Part shown: in pieces, positions 1-9,396 of the stretch
Layout: each line of letters begins with the position of its first letter
Numbering within the stretch: position 1 is the first letter of the stretch
DNA from: Teichococcus wenyumeiae
GTDB taxonomy: Bacteria > Pseudomonadota > Alphaproteobacteria > Acetobacterales > Acetobacteraceae
DNA length: 57,363 nucleotides
Assembly: GCF_003696345.1 (NCBI RefSeq)
Contig: NZ_RFLX01000024.1
Span: forward strand, 1-57,363
Direction of reading: 5' to 3'
Program-made: the position numbers and the translations under genes
Notes under the pieces: generated by a model
What the model was told of the DNA's origin: nothing
Seen by the model: only the letters and a program-made list of their open reading frames with translations
Databases searched by the model: none

Positions 1-81
1 GCCGACGACATCCTCGGTGCCATACAGCGCTTCTGCCAGCGCACCCAGCAGATCGGAGGAACTACAGAATCAGGACACTAG
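1..81 (+). CDS. Possible C-terminal end of an unidentified protein (cut by window edge)
   Basis: Frame 1 is open from the first base to a TAG at 79-81 and reads as 26 residues, beginning ADDILGAIQRF and ending TESGH. The composition is protein-like and helical. It ends just before a strong hairpin and faces the convergent Bug-receptor gene. The family cannot be named from so short a piece, and it could be chance coding in GC-rich DNA. Confidence 0.35.
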   Translation, partial: ADDILGAIQRFCQRTQQIGGTTESGH

Positions 82-106
82 GCGGGGGCCAGCCCTGGCC
101 CCCGCC
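81..106. terminator. Hairpin between convergent genes
   Basis: GGCGGGGGCC (81-90) and GGCCCCCGCC (97-106) form a perfect 10-bp stem with a 6-base loop. It lies 14 bases past the stop of the minus-strand Bug receptor and right at the stop of the possible upstream plus-strand ORF. There is no T-tract on either side, so terminator function is inferred from stem strength and position. Confidence 0.5.
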
Positions 107-119
107 GCGGCACGCGCGC

Positions 120-1094
120 TCAGTCCATGCGGGCGCCGGAGAGTTCCACCATCTCCTTCCACATCGGGCGCTCGCGGTCCATGCGCGCGCGCGCCCCGGC
201 CGGCGTGGTCGCCAGAGCCTGGCCGCCGGCCTGGAGGAAACGCTGCTGGATCGTGGGATCGGCGGCGACGCTCTGCACCGCGGCGGACAGCCGCTCCTGG
301 ACAGGCTCCGGCAGGCCGGCCGGGCCGATCAGCGTGGACCAGGCGGTCAACACGAAGTCCGGCACTCCGGCCTCTTCCATGGTGGGCACCTGCGGCATGG
401 TCGGCCAGCGTTCCGCCGTGGTCATGCCCAGCGCCGTCATCTGCCCCTGCTGAATGATCCCGGCATAGGAGGCCAGGTTGTCGATGGCGAAGTCCACGTC
501 GCCCGAGAGCATCGCCGGGATCACCTGCGCCGCGCTGCGGAAGGGCACATGGGTGCAGGCCACGCCCGCGCGCTTGAACAGCAGTTCCGAGCAGAGATGC
601 GCGGATGTGCCGACGCCCGAGGTGCCATAGACCACCCCGCCCTTCTTCGCCTTGGCCCAGGCCATGAAGTCCTTCAGCGTGCGCGCGGGGACGAATTTCT
701 CCGACACCACCGCGACATTCGGCACCTCGAAGGCCAGGGACACCGGCGTCAGGTCGCGCACCGGGTCATAGGGCATGGAGGGATAGAGGAAGGGGTTGAT
801 GAGGAAGTTGCCCACCGGCGCCGTGCCCAGCACATAGCCATCGGGGGCGGATTTCGCGACGGCATCCACGCCGATATTGCCGCCGGCGCCGGAGCGGTTC
901 TCCACCACCACCGGCTGGCCCAGCCGCTCCCGCATGCCATCCGCCAGGATTCGCGTCAGCACATCCGTCGCGCCGCCGGCGGGATAGGGGCAGATCAGCC
1001 GGATCGGGCGGTCCGGATAGGCCTGCTGGGCCCGGGCCGTGCCAGCGAGAAGGGTGGCACCGGCGGAACCAAGCAGCATGCGGCGTGAGAACAT
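120..1094 (-). CDS. Bug/TctC-family periplasmic tricarboxylate-type binding protein
   Basis: Extracytoplasmic solute receptor of the Bug (TctC) family, which binds carboxylates in the periplasm for tripartite tricarboxylate transporters. The start at 1094 was chosen because AGGA lies 7 bases upstream and it places a Tat/Sec-type leader (FSRRMLLGSAGATLLAG, cleavage after ARA) at the N-terminus; an in-frame ATG at 1112 is possible. Family motifs are visible: PIRLICPYPAGGATDV near the mature N-terminus, VVENRSGAGGNIG, and a central PVSL segment. At 324 residues it is of normal length. No TctA or TctB membrane gene is nearby, so it is an orphan receptor, which is common in Burkholderiales and Acetobacteraceae. 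It is divergent from a DMT exporter. Confidence 0.92.
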   Translation of the reverse strand: MFSRRMLLGSAGATLLAGTARAQQAYPDRPIRLICPYPAGGATDVLTRILADGMRERLGQPVVVENRSGAGGNIGVDAVAKSAPDGYVLGTAPVGNFLINPFLYPSMPYDPVRDLTPVSLAFEVPNVAVVSEKFVPARTLKDFMAWAKAKKGGVVYGTSGVGTSAHLCSELLFKRAGVACTHVPFRSAAQVIPAMLSGDVDFAIDNLASYAGIIQQGQMTALGMTTAERWPTMPQVPTMEEAGVPDFVLTAWSTLIGPAGLPEPVQERLSAAVQSVAADPTIQQRFLQAGGQALATTPAGARARMDRERPMWKEMVELSGARMD

Positions 1095-1288
1095 CAGAAA
1101 TCCTGCATTCATGGACATTGAACTGTGTGGAGCATCGTCGAGGCTCCACGATCCCGCCAGCAGATTCCGTGCCACCGCCGTGATCCGCCACGGGGGCGGG
1201 CTTTGCAGCACGGTGTTGTCTGGCTACTGCTACGGCGTGGCTCCCCCCATCCCGGGCGAGAAGAGCCACGAAGGGATAGAGAATCGCT

Positions 1289-2185
1289 ATGTCTGCGTTC
1301 CAGCGCCTGGGCACCGTGCCCGCTGGCGCCACCGGCGGCATTGCCATGATGCTGCTGGGCGTGTTGCTGTTTGCCGTCAATGACACGCTCGGCAAATGGC
1401 TGGTGGGTGCCTATGCCGTCGGGCAGCTGTTGGTGGTGCGCAGCATCGCCGGGCTCTGCGTCATGGCGCCCTTCATCCGCCGCACCAGTCCCTATGCCTT
1501 CCTCCAGCCGCCGCGCCCCGGCCTGCAACTGCTGCGCGTGGTCTTCTCCTCGCTGGAAACCGCGCTCTTCTTCTGGGCACTGACCGAGCTGCCGTTGGCG
1601 GAGGTCATGACCTACTACATGGCCGGCCCGATCTACGTCACCGCCATGTCCCCCTTCCTGCTGGGCGAGCGGGTGGGCTGGCGCCGCTGGACGGCCGTGG
1701 CGGTGGGCTTCGGCGGCGTGGTGCTGGCGCTGCATCCCTCGCCCGATTCCCTCTCCTTCGGCGCGGTCTGCGCCCTCGCGGGCAGCTTCAGCTATGCCTG
1801 CTTCATGGTGGCCACCCGCAAGCTGGCCGGCACGCCGGGAACGGTGCTGATGACGCTGCAACTGCTGGCCGCGCTGGCCTTCGGCGCCGCGCTGACGCTG
1901 TTCCAGGGTTGGGCGTCGCCCACGGCCTTCGACTTCCTGCTGATGCTCTTCCTCGGTGTCGGGTCGCTCACCGGGAATCTCTGCGTCAACCAGTCGCTGC
2001 GGATCGCGCCGGCCTCGGTGGTAGTGCCCTACCAATACACGCTGATCCTCTGGGGCATGCTTTTCGGCTATGTCTTCTTCGGCGAGGTGATGGGGCCGCT
2101 GACCCTGGCCGGGGCCGCCATCATCGTCGCCGCCGGCCTCTTCATCTTCCTGCGCGAGCAGCAGCTGCGCCAGGAAGGCGGCTGA
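1289..2185 (+). CDS. DMT-superfamily (EamA) transporter
   Basis: Inner-membrane drug/metabolite transporter of the EamA type, 298 residues with about ten hydrophobic helices arranged as two repeated halves. The first EamA repeat starts near GIAMMLLGVLLFAVND and the second near SFGAVCALAGSFSYACFMVATRKL. AAGGGA 12 bases upstream of the ATG is a fair ribosome site. These proteins usually export amino acids or metabolites. The neighbouring convergent sdaA would fit an amino-acid role, but substrate cannot be read from sequence. The stop is only 15 bases from the sdaA stop, with no terminator between them. Confidence 0.9.
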   Translation: MSAFQRLGTVPAGATGGIAMMLLGVLLFAVNDTLGKWLVGAYAVGQLLVVRSIAGLCVMAPFIRRTSPYAFLQPPRPGLQLLRVVFSSLETALFFWALTELPLAEVMTYYMAGPIYVTAMSPFLLGERVGWRRWTAVAVGFGGVVLALHPSPDSLSFGAVCALAGSFSYACFMVATRKLAGTPGTVLMTLQLLAALAFGAALTLFQGWASPTAFDFLLMLFLGVGSLTGNLCVNQSLRIAPASVVVPYQYTLILWGMLFGYVFFGEVMGPLTLAGAAIIVAAGLFIFLREQQLRQEGG

Positions 2186-2200
2186 CCTGCGGCGGCCGGG

Positions 2201-3586
2201 TCAGCACTCCACCACATTGACCGCGAGGCCGCCCAGCGAGGTTTCCTTGTACTTGTGCGACATGTCGAGGCCGGTCTGCCGCATGGTGGCGATCACCTGG
2301 TCCAGGCTGACCAGGTGGGTGCCGTCGCCATGCAGCGCCAGCCGCGCCGCATTGATCGCCTTGACCGAGGCGATGGCGTTACGCTCGATGCAGGGCACCT
2401 GAACCAGCCCGGCCACGGGGTCGCAGGTCAGGCCGAGATTGTGCTCCAGCCCGATCTCGGCGGCATTCTCCACCTGGGCATTGGTGCCGCCAAGCGCCGC
2501 CGCCAGCCCCGCCGCCGCCATGGCGCAGGCCGAGCCCACCTCCCCCTGGCAGCCCACTTCCGCGCCGGAGATCGAGGCATTGCGCTTGATGATGGCACCG
2601 ATCGCCGCCGCAGCGAGCAGAAAGACCCGCACCCCCTGGGCATCGGCGCCCCGTACGAAGCGCTCATAGTAATGCAGCACCGCCGGGATGATGCCGGCGG
2701 CGCCATTGGTGGGCGCCGTCACCACCCGGCCGCCGGCGGCATTCTCCTCATTCACCGCCAGCGCCCAGAGGTTCACCCAGTCCATGGCCAGCAGCGGGTC
2801 CGCCTCGTTCCGGAGCGCCTGCGCCTCCAGCTTCCGCCGCAGCGCCGGGGCGCGGCGGCGCACGCGCAGGCCGCCGGGCAGCTCGCCCTCGCCGCGCAAC
2901 CCGCGCTCGGTGCAGGCCCGCATGGCGGCCCAGATGCGCTCGATGCCGGCGTCGACATCGGCGGGGCTGCGCTGGCTAATCTCGTTGGCGTGCATCAGCC
3001 CGGCGATCGAGAGCCCGGCCGCCTCGGCGCGCGCCAGCAGGTCGGCGGCATGGGTGAAGGGGTGCGGCACCGGCGTCTCCGCCATGGCGGCCGCGGCGGC
3101 GATGGGCGCGCCTTCCTCGTCCAGGACGAAGCCGCCGCCGATGGAATAATAGACGCGCGACAGCGCCTCCCCGCCCTCCGCGATGGCGGTGATGCGCAGC
3201 GCGTTCGGGTGCCGCGGCAGCATCTCGCGGGGCAGGAAGACGATGTCGCCCGCCGGGTCGAAGGGCACTTCCCGCCCATCGTGCAGGGGCAGCCTCTGCC
3301 GCCGCCGGATCCTTTCGACCAGGGCGATGCCTTCATCGGGGTCGAGCGTCTCGGGCTGGGCGCCGGTCAGGCCGAGGATGATGGCGACATCCGTCGCATG
3401 CCCCTTGCCCGTCAGTGCGAGGGAACCGAACAGCTCCACCCGCAGCCGCGCCACGGGGACGTCCTTCAGGGTGGCCGCGAAGCTCGCGGCGGCGATCATC
3501 GGCCCCACGGTATGGGAACTGGATGGGCCCACGCCGATGCGGAACAGATCGAACAGGCCGATCCATTGATGAGCGGCTTGACCCAT
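2201..3586 (-). CDS. sdaA: L-serine dehydratase (L-serine ammonia-lyase), iron-sulfur type
   Basis: Deaminates L-serine to pyruvate and ammonia in the cytoplasm using a [4Fe-4S] cluster. It is the single-chain 461-residue bacterial form, with the beta domain first ([13 protein letters not shown], residues 18-30) and the catalytic alpha domain after. Cys346, Cys388 and Cys399 have the 42/11 spacing of the cluster ligands known from the Legionella enzyme; Cys354 is an additional nearby cysteine. GGAGG upstream of the ATG supports the start. It lies 98 bases downstream of the catabolic operon on the same strand, so read-through transcription is possible, but its link to that pathway is unproven. 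Confidence 0.97.
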   Translation of the reverse strand: MGQAAHQWIGLFDLFRIGVGPSSSHTVGPMIAAASFAATLKDVPVARLRVELFGSLALTGKGHATDVAIILGLTGAQPETLDPDEGIALVERIRRRQRLPLHDGREVPFDPAGDIVFLPREMLPRHPNALRITAIAEGGEALSRVYYSIGGGFVLDEEGAPIAAAAAMAETPVPHPFTHAADLLARAEAAGLSIAGLMHANEISQRSPADVDAGIERIWAAMRACTERGLRGEGELPGGLRVRRRAPALRRKLEAQALRNEADPLLAMDWVNLWALAVNEENAAGGRVVTAPTNGAAGIIPAVLHYYERFVRGADAQGVRVFLLAAAAIGAIIKRNASISGAEVGCQGEVGSACAMAAAGLAAALGGTNAQVENAAEIGLEHNLGLTCDPVAGLVQVPCIERNAIASVKAINAARLALHGDGTHLVSLDQVIATMRQTGLDMSHKYKETSLGGLAVNVVEC

Positions 3587-3684
3587 GCGGCTGCGCCTCC
3601 AAACCCCAGTCTATCAGATGACGCATGCGTGCCGTGCGACGCAAGCCCCGTGCCGGCGCCCTGCCCGCGTCAAGCCGCAGGCCT

Positions 3685-5082
3685 TCAGGCCGGCGCCGGG
3701 CCTCCGGCGGCCAAGCCAGCGATGCGCCCCAGGGCCACAGCGGTCAGCAGGCCATTGCCCGAGAGATAGCCCTCCGGCCTGCTGCCCGAGACACCGCAGG
3801 CGGCGCCGCCGGCGGCGAAGAGGTTCGGCAGCACGGACCCGTCGGGCCGTGCCACGCGTGCCTCGTCGTTGACCACCAGGCCGCCCTGCGTGTGGAACAA
3901 GGCACCCGTGACGCGCACGGCCCGGAAGGGCGGCACCAGTTGCGCGGCGCCGGCGAAGTCGCGGCCGAACTCGTCCGGCCGGCCCAGCGCCTTCAGCTCG
4001 CCGACATGCTCCAGCGTGGCCTGCAAGGCCGGCAGGGGGAGATGCGTGGCCTCGGCCAGCTCGGCGATGCTGGAGGCGGTCAGCACCACGCCCGCCGCCT
4101 CGGCCTGCCGGAAATCCTCGAACTGGCGGGCGATGCCGGCGATGCGTTCGTCGAAGATGCTCCAGGCCACGCCCTCGGGCTGGCGCAGCACGGCGGCGGC
4201 CTGTTCCGAATAGCCGTGGCTTTCATCCGAGAAGCGGCGCCCTTCCAGGTTCACCTGGATGCCGCCCTGGGTGATGGTGGCCCAGGTGATGAGAATGCCG
4301 ACGGGATGCGCCACGGAGCCATGGCCCTGGTGGCCTGAAAGATGGCGCGTCGCGGCCCCCAGTGCCTCGCCCCAGAGCAGGGCGTCGCCCTGGTTGCCGG
4401 GATGTCCGAAATACAGCGCGGTAGAGAGCGAGGGCACGTGGCGGGCCACCAGATCGGGGTTGCCGCCATAGCCGTTGCAGGCCAGCACCAGCGCACCGCA
4501 GCCGACGCGTTCCTCGCTGCCATCGGGGCGGCGCAGGGCGACGCCGTGGATGCGCCCGCCGCCATCGGCGAAGAGATCCGTCACATGCGCCTCGCAGAGC
4601 ATGTCGATGCCGGCGCTCTCGGCCGCCTGGCGCAGCCGGTCCACCAGCTCCTCGCCGGAGCGGCTGGGCAGGCCGTGCATGCGGCAGGCGGAATGGCCGG
4701 GGTAGCGGAAATCCGTGATGACGGAGAAATCCAGCCCATGCCGGTCCGCCAGCCATTCCAGCGCCGGGCCAATGTGGCGGGTGACGAGGTCCACCAGCGC
4801 CGGCTCCGGCTCCTGGCCCGCCTTGGCCATGATGTCGGCGGCGAAGCGGGCGGGGTCGTCGGCTTCCCCGGCGGCCTGCTGCCAGCGGGTGCCGGGCGCC
4901 GGGATCAACCCGGCGGAGAGCGCGGTGGAGCCGCGCGGTACCGCATCCCGCTCCAGCACCAGCACCCCGGCGCCGGCTTCCTGCGCGGCCAGGGCGGCGG
5001 TCAGCCCGGCCGCCCCGGCGCCGATGATCAGCACCGGCACGGTGAACTCGAAGGCGACGCCCTCCGCCGGCAGGATGCTCAT
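3685..5082 (-). CDS. FAD-dependent dehydrogenase, fumarate-reductase flavoprotein-like
   Basis: Flavoprotein of the FAD-binding-2 (fumarate reductase/ketosteroid dehydrogenase/tricarballylate dehydrogenase) family, 465 residues. The N-terminal Rossmann motif is VLIIGAGAAGLTAALAA with ERDAVPRGSTALSAG as the FAD-contact segment. The C-terminal RPEGYLSGNGLLTA motif that contacts the flavin is intact. Such enzymes reduce a carbon-carbon double bond or form one next to a carboxylate or ketone. It is the last gene of the 12-gene operon, overlapping the preceding isochorismatase-like gene by 4 bases. A desaturation or reduction step on the imported carboxylate is the natural inference; the exact substrate is unknown. 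Confidence 0.88.
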   Translation of the reverse strand: MSILPAEGVAFEFTVPVLIIGAGAAGLTAALAAQEAGAGVLVLERDAVPRGSTALSAGLIPAPGTRWQQAAGEADDPARFAADIMAKAGQEPEPALVDLVTRHIGPALEWLADRHGLDFSVITDFRYPGHSACRMHGLPSRSGEELVDRLRQAAESAGIDMLCEAHVTDLFADGGGRIHGVALRRPDGSEERVGCGALVLACNGYGGNPDLVARHVPSLSTALYFGHPGNQGDALLWGEALGAATRHLSGHQGHGSVAHPVGILITWATITQGGIQVNLEGRRFSDESHGYSEQAAAVLRQPEGVAWSIFDERIAGIARQFEDFRQAEAAGVVLTASSIAELAEATHLPLPALQATLEHVGELKALGRPDEFGRDFAGAAQLVPPFRAVRVTGALFHTQGGLVVNDEARVARPDGSVLPNLFAAGGAACGVSGSRPEGYLSGNGLLTAVALGRIAGLAAGGPAPA

Positions 5083-5693
5083 GCCGCCCGCAGCTCCGCC
5101 AGGGTCTCGGCCACGGTGGCGACATGGGCGACGGGGCGCAGCGCGTTGATGGCGGTCTCATGCACCTCGGTGCTGAAGGCGGCGCAGCCGTCGGACAGCA
5201 CCGTCACCTCGAATTCCCGCACATGCGCGTCCCGCACGGTGGAAGAGACGCCGCCATTGGTGACGATGCCGCAGACCAGCAGGCGGCGGATATTCGCCTT
5301 GCGCAGTACCCATTCCAGCCGGCTCATGTAGAAGGCGGAATAGGCCACCTTCTCCACGCTGAAATCGGCCGGCTGCAATTCATCCACCAGCGCATGGCCC
5401 CAGGCGCCGGGCTGGAAGTCGCCCCGGCGCAGGAAGGGGCGGATGGCCAGCAGGTGCGGCGCGATCATTGGCTCCCCGCCCCGGCCCGGCACCAGGGTGA
5501 AATGGGTGGAGACGATCCAGCCGCCGCCCGCCCGCAGCGCATCGGCCAGCGGCTTCACCCGCGCCGGCAGGGCCGCGATCTCGGCATTGCCGTGTCCGCC
5601 ACGGGCATAGGCGCCATCGGGGTGGATGAAATCATTCTGCAGGTCGGCGATCAGCAGCGCGGTTTCGGTCAGGGGGACGGGATCGTGGCTCAT
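5079..5693 (-). CDS. Isochorismatase-family hydrolase-like protein lacking the catalytic Cys
   Basis: Alpha/beta protein of the isochorismatase/cysteine-hydrolase superfamily, 204 residues. The general-acid Asp17 (IADLQNDF) and Lys115 (VEKVAYSAF) are present. The position normally held by the nucleophilic Cys in the TxxCVxxT motif is Gly148 (VTNGGVSSTVRDA). True isochorismatases also have Gly there and hydrolyse a vinyl ether without a covalent intermediate, whereas nicotinamidases and N-carbamoylsarcosine amidases need the Cys. It therefore may not be an amidase, despite sitting beside hydantoinase genes. It overlaps both neighbours by 4 bases, so it is translated with the operon. Confidence 0.88.
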   Translation of the reverse strand: MSHDPVPLTETALLIADLQNDFIHPDGAYARGGHGNAEIAALPARVKPLADALRAGGGWIVSTHFTLVPGRGGEPMIAPHLLAIRPFLRRGDFQPGAWGHALVDELQPADFSVEKVAYSAFYMSRLEWVLRKANIRRLLVCGIVTNGGVSSTVRDAHVREFEVTVLSDGCAAFSTEVHETAINALRPVAHVATVAETLAELRAA

Positions 5694-7747
5694 GCGGCGC
5701 GCTCCAGGATAACATTGCCCAGCGCGTCCACCCGCGCCACCAGTCCGGGGTCCACCACGGTGGTGGCGTCCGGCTGTTCCAGGATGGCGGGGCCGGGCAC
5801 CACGGCGCCGACCGGCAGGGCCAGCCGGGCATAGATGGCGGTGTCGTGCCAGCCGCCGCCGAACCAGACCGGGCGGCTGCCCTGGCGGGCGGCCTCCAGG
5901 CTGCTGCCGGCCTCAGGCGCCAGGGCCCGCAGGTCGAAGCGCGGGCGGCGGCCGATGGCGGCGGTGCGCAGGCTGACGATGCGCGCCGGCACGCCCGGCA
6001 GCAGGCGGGAGAAGCTGGCCTGATAGGCCTGCTCGAAGGCGGCGCGGACCTTGGCCTCGTCGATGCCGGTGCCGCCCTCACGCGGCTCCACCGGCAGCGG
6101 CACGGCGACGGTATGCGTCTGGCCGAGGTAATGCATGTCCAGCTCGAAGAGGATATCGACCCGCTCCATGGCGAGGCCGGCATCCTCCACCACCGCGCGG
6201 GCGGCGGCGGCCTCGGCCATCATGCGGCGGTCCAGCGCGGCGGCGTCCAGCCCTTCCAGGGCAAGGTTCACCGTCTGCACCTGGTCATGCCGGATGTCGG
6301 CGATGACGCAGCCCAGCGCGGAGGTGACGCCGGGGAAGCGCGGCACCAGCGCCGCGCGCAGCCCGACATCGCGGATCAGGGCACCCGCATGCAGCGCGCC
6401 GCCGCCGCCGAAGGGCACCGCGGCGAAACGCTCCGGGTCATGCCCGCGCTCGATGGAGACGAGGCGGATGGCGCCGGCCATATGGCCATTGGCGACGCGC
6501 AGGATGGCCTCGGCCGCCGCCATGGTATCCAGGCCCAGGGGCCGGCCGACATGCTCGTCGATGGCGGCGCGCGCCGCCTCCACATCCAGCCGCGCCAGCT
6601 TGCCGCCGATCGGCCGCTCCGCATTGATGCGGCCCAGCACCACATTGGCATCCGTCAGCGTCGGGCGGGTATTGCCCTGGCCGTAGCAGGCCGGGCCGGG
6701 GCGGGAGCCGGCGCTTTCCGGCCCCACCTGCAAAAGCCCGCCGGCATCGACGCGGGCGATGGAACCGCCGCCGGCACCGATGGTGGAGATCTCGATCATC
6801 GGCGTGCGGATGACGAGGCCGAAGTCGATGGTGGTCTGCGCCGCGATGGCCGTCTTGCCGCCCACCACCAGCGAGACATCGAAGGAGGTGCCGCCGAGGT
6901 CGCCGGTGATCACATCCGGAAAGCCCGCGGCCTCGGCGATAGCGGCGGCGGCGATGACGCCGGCCGCGGGGCCGGAGAGCGCGGTGCGCACCGGCAACCG
7001 ACGGGCCGCAACAGTCGACATGACGCCGCCATTGGACTGCACGATATGGAAGCGCCCGCCAAAGCCCTCGCTCCGCAACGCATCGTCGAGCTTGCCGAGA
7101 TAGCTGCCCACCACCGGCTGGAGGTAGGCGTTCAGTGCGGTGGTGGAGGTGCGCTCGAACTCCCGGATCTCGGGCAGGATCTGGGTGGAGCAGGCAATGG
7201 ATTCATTGGGCCAGATCTCGGCGGCGGCGGCCAGCGCCGCCTGTTCATTGGCCGGATTGGCATAGGCATTGACGAAGACGATGGCCAGCGCCTCGGCGCC
7301 CGCCGCCAGCAGGGCGCGGGCGGCGGCGCGCACCGCCTCGGGCTCCACCGCCTCACGGATGGTGCCATTGGCCAGGGTGCGCTCGCCCACCTCCAGCCGC
7401 ATGTCACGCTCCACCACCGGCACGAAATCGCCCCAGAGGCCCCAGGTGCGCAGGCGGTCGCGGCGGCGCATCTCCAGCACGTCGCGGAAGCCGCGCGTGG
7501 TGATCAGGCCGACACGGGCGCCTTTGCGCTCCAGCAGCGCATTGGTGCCGACCGTGGTGCCATGCACCACCGAGCCAAGCTCCGCCACCGGCCCGAAGCC
7601 GCGCAGGCCATCCAGGAAGCCAACGGCCTCGTCGCCACGGTTGGAGGGCACCTTGGCGGTGCGGAAGCGTCCCTCGGCCTCGTCGAAGCAGAAGAGATCG
7701 GTGAAGGTGCCGCCGACATCGACGCCGACGATGCTGCCGCCGCTCAC
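5690..7747 (-). CDS. hyuA: Hydantoinase/oxoprolinase family subunit A
   Basis: ATP-binding subunit of the hydantoinase/5-oxoprolinase/acetone-carboxylase family, 685 residues (typical length). The N-terminal actin-like phosphate loop is VGVDVGGTFTDLF and the second phosphate-binding region is GGTSFDVSL. GGGGALHAG further on is also a family motif. With subunit B it couples ATP hydrolysis to opening of a cyclic amide such as hydantoin, 5-oxoproline or a related lactam or imide. It overlaps hyuB upstream and the isochorismatase-like gene downstream by 4 bases each. The gene symbol denotes the family only; the substrate is not shown by the sequence. Confidence 0.93.
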   Translation of the reverse strand: MSGGSIVGVDVGGTFTDLFCFDEAEGRFRTAKVPSNRGDEAVGFLDGLRGFGPVAELGSVVHGTTVGTNALLERKGARVGLITTRGFRDVLEMRRRDRLRTWGLWGDFVPVVERDMRLEVGERTLANGTIREAVEPEAVRAAARALLAAGAEALAIVFVNAYANPANEQAALAAAAEIWPNESIACSTQILPEIREFERTSTTALNAYLQPVVGSYLGKLDDALRSEGFGGRFHIVQSNGGVMSTVAARRLPVRTALSGPAAGVIAAAAIAEAAGFPDVITGDLGGTSFDVSLVVGGKTAIAAQTTIDFGLVIRTPMIEISTIGAGGGSIARVDAGGLLQVGPESAGSRPGPACYGQGNTRPTLTDANVVLGRINAERPIGGKLARLDVEAARAAIDEHVGRPLGLDTMAAAEAILRVANGHMAGAIRLVSIERGHDPERFAAVPFGGGGALHAGALIRDVGLRAALVPRFPGVTSALGCVIADIRHDQVQTVNLALEGLDAAALDRRMMAEAAAARAVVEDAGLAMERVDILFELDMHYLGQTHTVAVPLPVEPREGGTGIDEAKVRAAFEQAYQASFSRLLPGVPARIVSLRTAAIGRRPRFDLRALAPEAGSSLEAARQGSRPVWFGGGWHDTAIYARLALPVGAVVPGPAILEQPDATTVVDPGLVARVDALGNVILERAA

Positions 7748-9396
7748 TGCGCCGCCTCCGGCGCCAGATAGCCCAGGCGGCGGTCACGCGCCGCGGCCTC
7801 CGGGTCACGTTGCGCCGGGTCGCCCCAGCCGCCGCCGCCGGGTGTTTCCAGCCGCAAGCGGCCGCCGGCACGGAGCTGAATATCGGTGATCTTGGAAACC
7901 ATGGGCGGATTATGCTCGCCGTGTTCGTCGGCCCAGGTGAAGCGGTTCAGCGCCGCTGCCTCGCCGCCCGCGACGCCAAAGGGCGCCACCTTGCCGCGCT
8001 CACCCAGCAGGGAGACGCTGGCATCGGTCAGCACCTCGATGCCATAGACGGCGCCGAGGCCACCGCGATGCTGCCCGGCGCCGCCGGAGCCGGGGCGCAG
8101 CGCCCAGTCGGTGAACATCACGGGATAGGCGGCCTCCAGAATTTCCACCGGCGGAATGGTGGCGGTGGAGATGGGGTTGTTGGCGTGGTTCAGCCCATCC
8201 GATTCCGGATTGCCGCCGAGCCCGCCACCAAAGAAGGAAAACATCACCCAGCGCGAGCCATCCGCCCGGTGCCCGGCGATGGAGAGCGCGTTGATGGTGC
8301 CGAAGGGCGCCGCCGTGGCGCGGGCTGGATCGGCCTTGGCCAGCGCGCCGAAGATGACGCCGATCAGCCGCAGCACCGTCTCGGTATAGCCCGCGACCGG
8401 GCGCGGCGGCAGGGCGCCCAGCAGGCTGCCTTCCGTGATCCTGAAGCGGATCGGCCGCAGGCAGCCGGCATTGGCCGGCACCTCCGTGAAGACATGCTTC
8501 AGCGCCACGTAGCAGCCGGCGATGGTGGTGGCGCGGGAGATATTCACCGGCCCCTGCGCCGCGCCGGCGCTGCGGCTGAAATCCAGTTCCATGCTGTCGC
8601 CGGCGATGGTCAGGTCCAGCACGATACGCAGCGGCGTGTCGTCGATGCCGTCATTGTCCAGCACATCCTCGAAGGCATAGGTGCCATCGGGCAGGGCTGC
8701 GATGGCGGCGCGCATCAATGCCTCCGCCCGGTCGGAGAAGGAGGCGAAGGCAGCGGCGAGCACCGCCTCGCCATATTCGTCCACCAGCGCGTGGAAGCGC
8801 CGCTCGCCGAGGTCGAGCGCGTTGATCTGGCCGTTCAGGTCGCCCCAGTTGGAGGTGGGCACGCGGGAATTGGCCGCCAGCAGCGCCACCACGTCCGGAT
8901 CGATGCGCCCCTCGCGCATCAGCCGCATCGGCGGGATACGGATGCCTTCCTGGAAGCTCTCCGTCGCGCGTGGATTGTAGCCACCGGGCACATTGCCGCC
9001 GACATCCAGCCAATGCCCGGCCGAGGCCATCCAGCAGAACAGCACGCCGTCGCGGAAGATCGGCCGCACCAGACGGATGTCGTTGAGATGCGTGCCGCCA
9101 TCATAGGGATCGTTGAAGAGGAAGGTCTCGCCCGGGCGCACGCCGCCTTCCCGCGCCACCTTGTCGATCACCGCCTTCACCGCGAAGGCCATGGCACCAA
9201 CAAAGATCGGCAGGCCATTGGTGCCCTGCACCAGCGTCTCGCCGGTCTCCGCATGATAGAGGCCATGGCAGGCGTCGCGCGCCTCGGCGATGATGGGGTT
9301 GAAGGCGGAACGGTAGAGCGTCGCGTCCATCTCGTCCGCGATCTGCTCCAGCCGGCCCTTCAGGATGGCGATGGTGACGGGGTCAGGCATGGTCAT
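7744..9396 (-). CDS. hyuB: Hydantoinase/oxoprolinase family subunit B
   Basis: Partner subunit of HyuA, 550 residues, the usual size for the HyuB half of these ATP-dependent cyclic-amide hydrolases. Family hallmarks are the N-terminal ADEMDATLYRSAFNPI segment, the metal-site region FNDPYDGGTHLNDI, and the C-terminal glycine-rich TPGGGGWGDP. Here A and B are separate genes in the order B then A, whereas eukaryotic oxoprolinase fuses them. Start and stop overlap the neighbours by 4 bases, implying translational coupling and equimolar synthesis. Confidence 0.93.
   Translation of the reverse strand: MTMPDPVTIAILKGRLEQIADEMDATLYRSAFNPIIAEARDACHGLYHAETGETLVQGTNGLPIFVGAMAFAVKAVIDKVAREGGVRPGETFLFNDPYDGGTHLNDIRLVRPIFRDGVLFCWMASAGHWLDVGGNVPGGYNPRATESFQEGIRIPPMRLMREGRIDPDVVALLAANSRVPTSNWGDLNGQINALDLGERRFHALVDEYGEAVLAAAFASFSDRAEALMRAAIAALPDGTYAFEDVLDNDGIDDTPLRIVLDLTIAGDSMELDFSRSAGAAQGPVNISRATTIAGCYVALKHVFTEVPANAGCLRPIRFRITEGSLLGALPPRPVAGYTETVLRLIGVIFGALAKADPARATAAPFGTINALSIAGHRADGSRWVMFSFFGGGLGGNPESDGLNHANNPISTATIPPVEILEAAYPVMFTDWALRPGSGGAGQHRGGLGAVYGIEVLTDASVSLLGERGKVAPFGVAGGEAAALNRFTWADEHGEHNPPMVSKITDIQLRAGGRLRLETPGGGGWGDPAQRDPEAAARDRRLGYLAPEAAQ

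Noticed and set aside
5846-7771. 641-codon plus-strand open frame
   Set aside because: Antisense to hyuA with no recognisable motifs.
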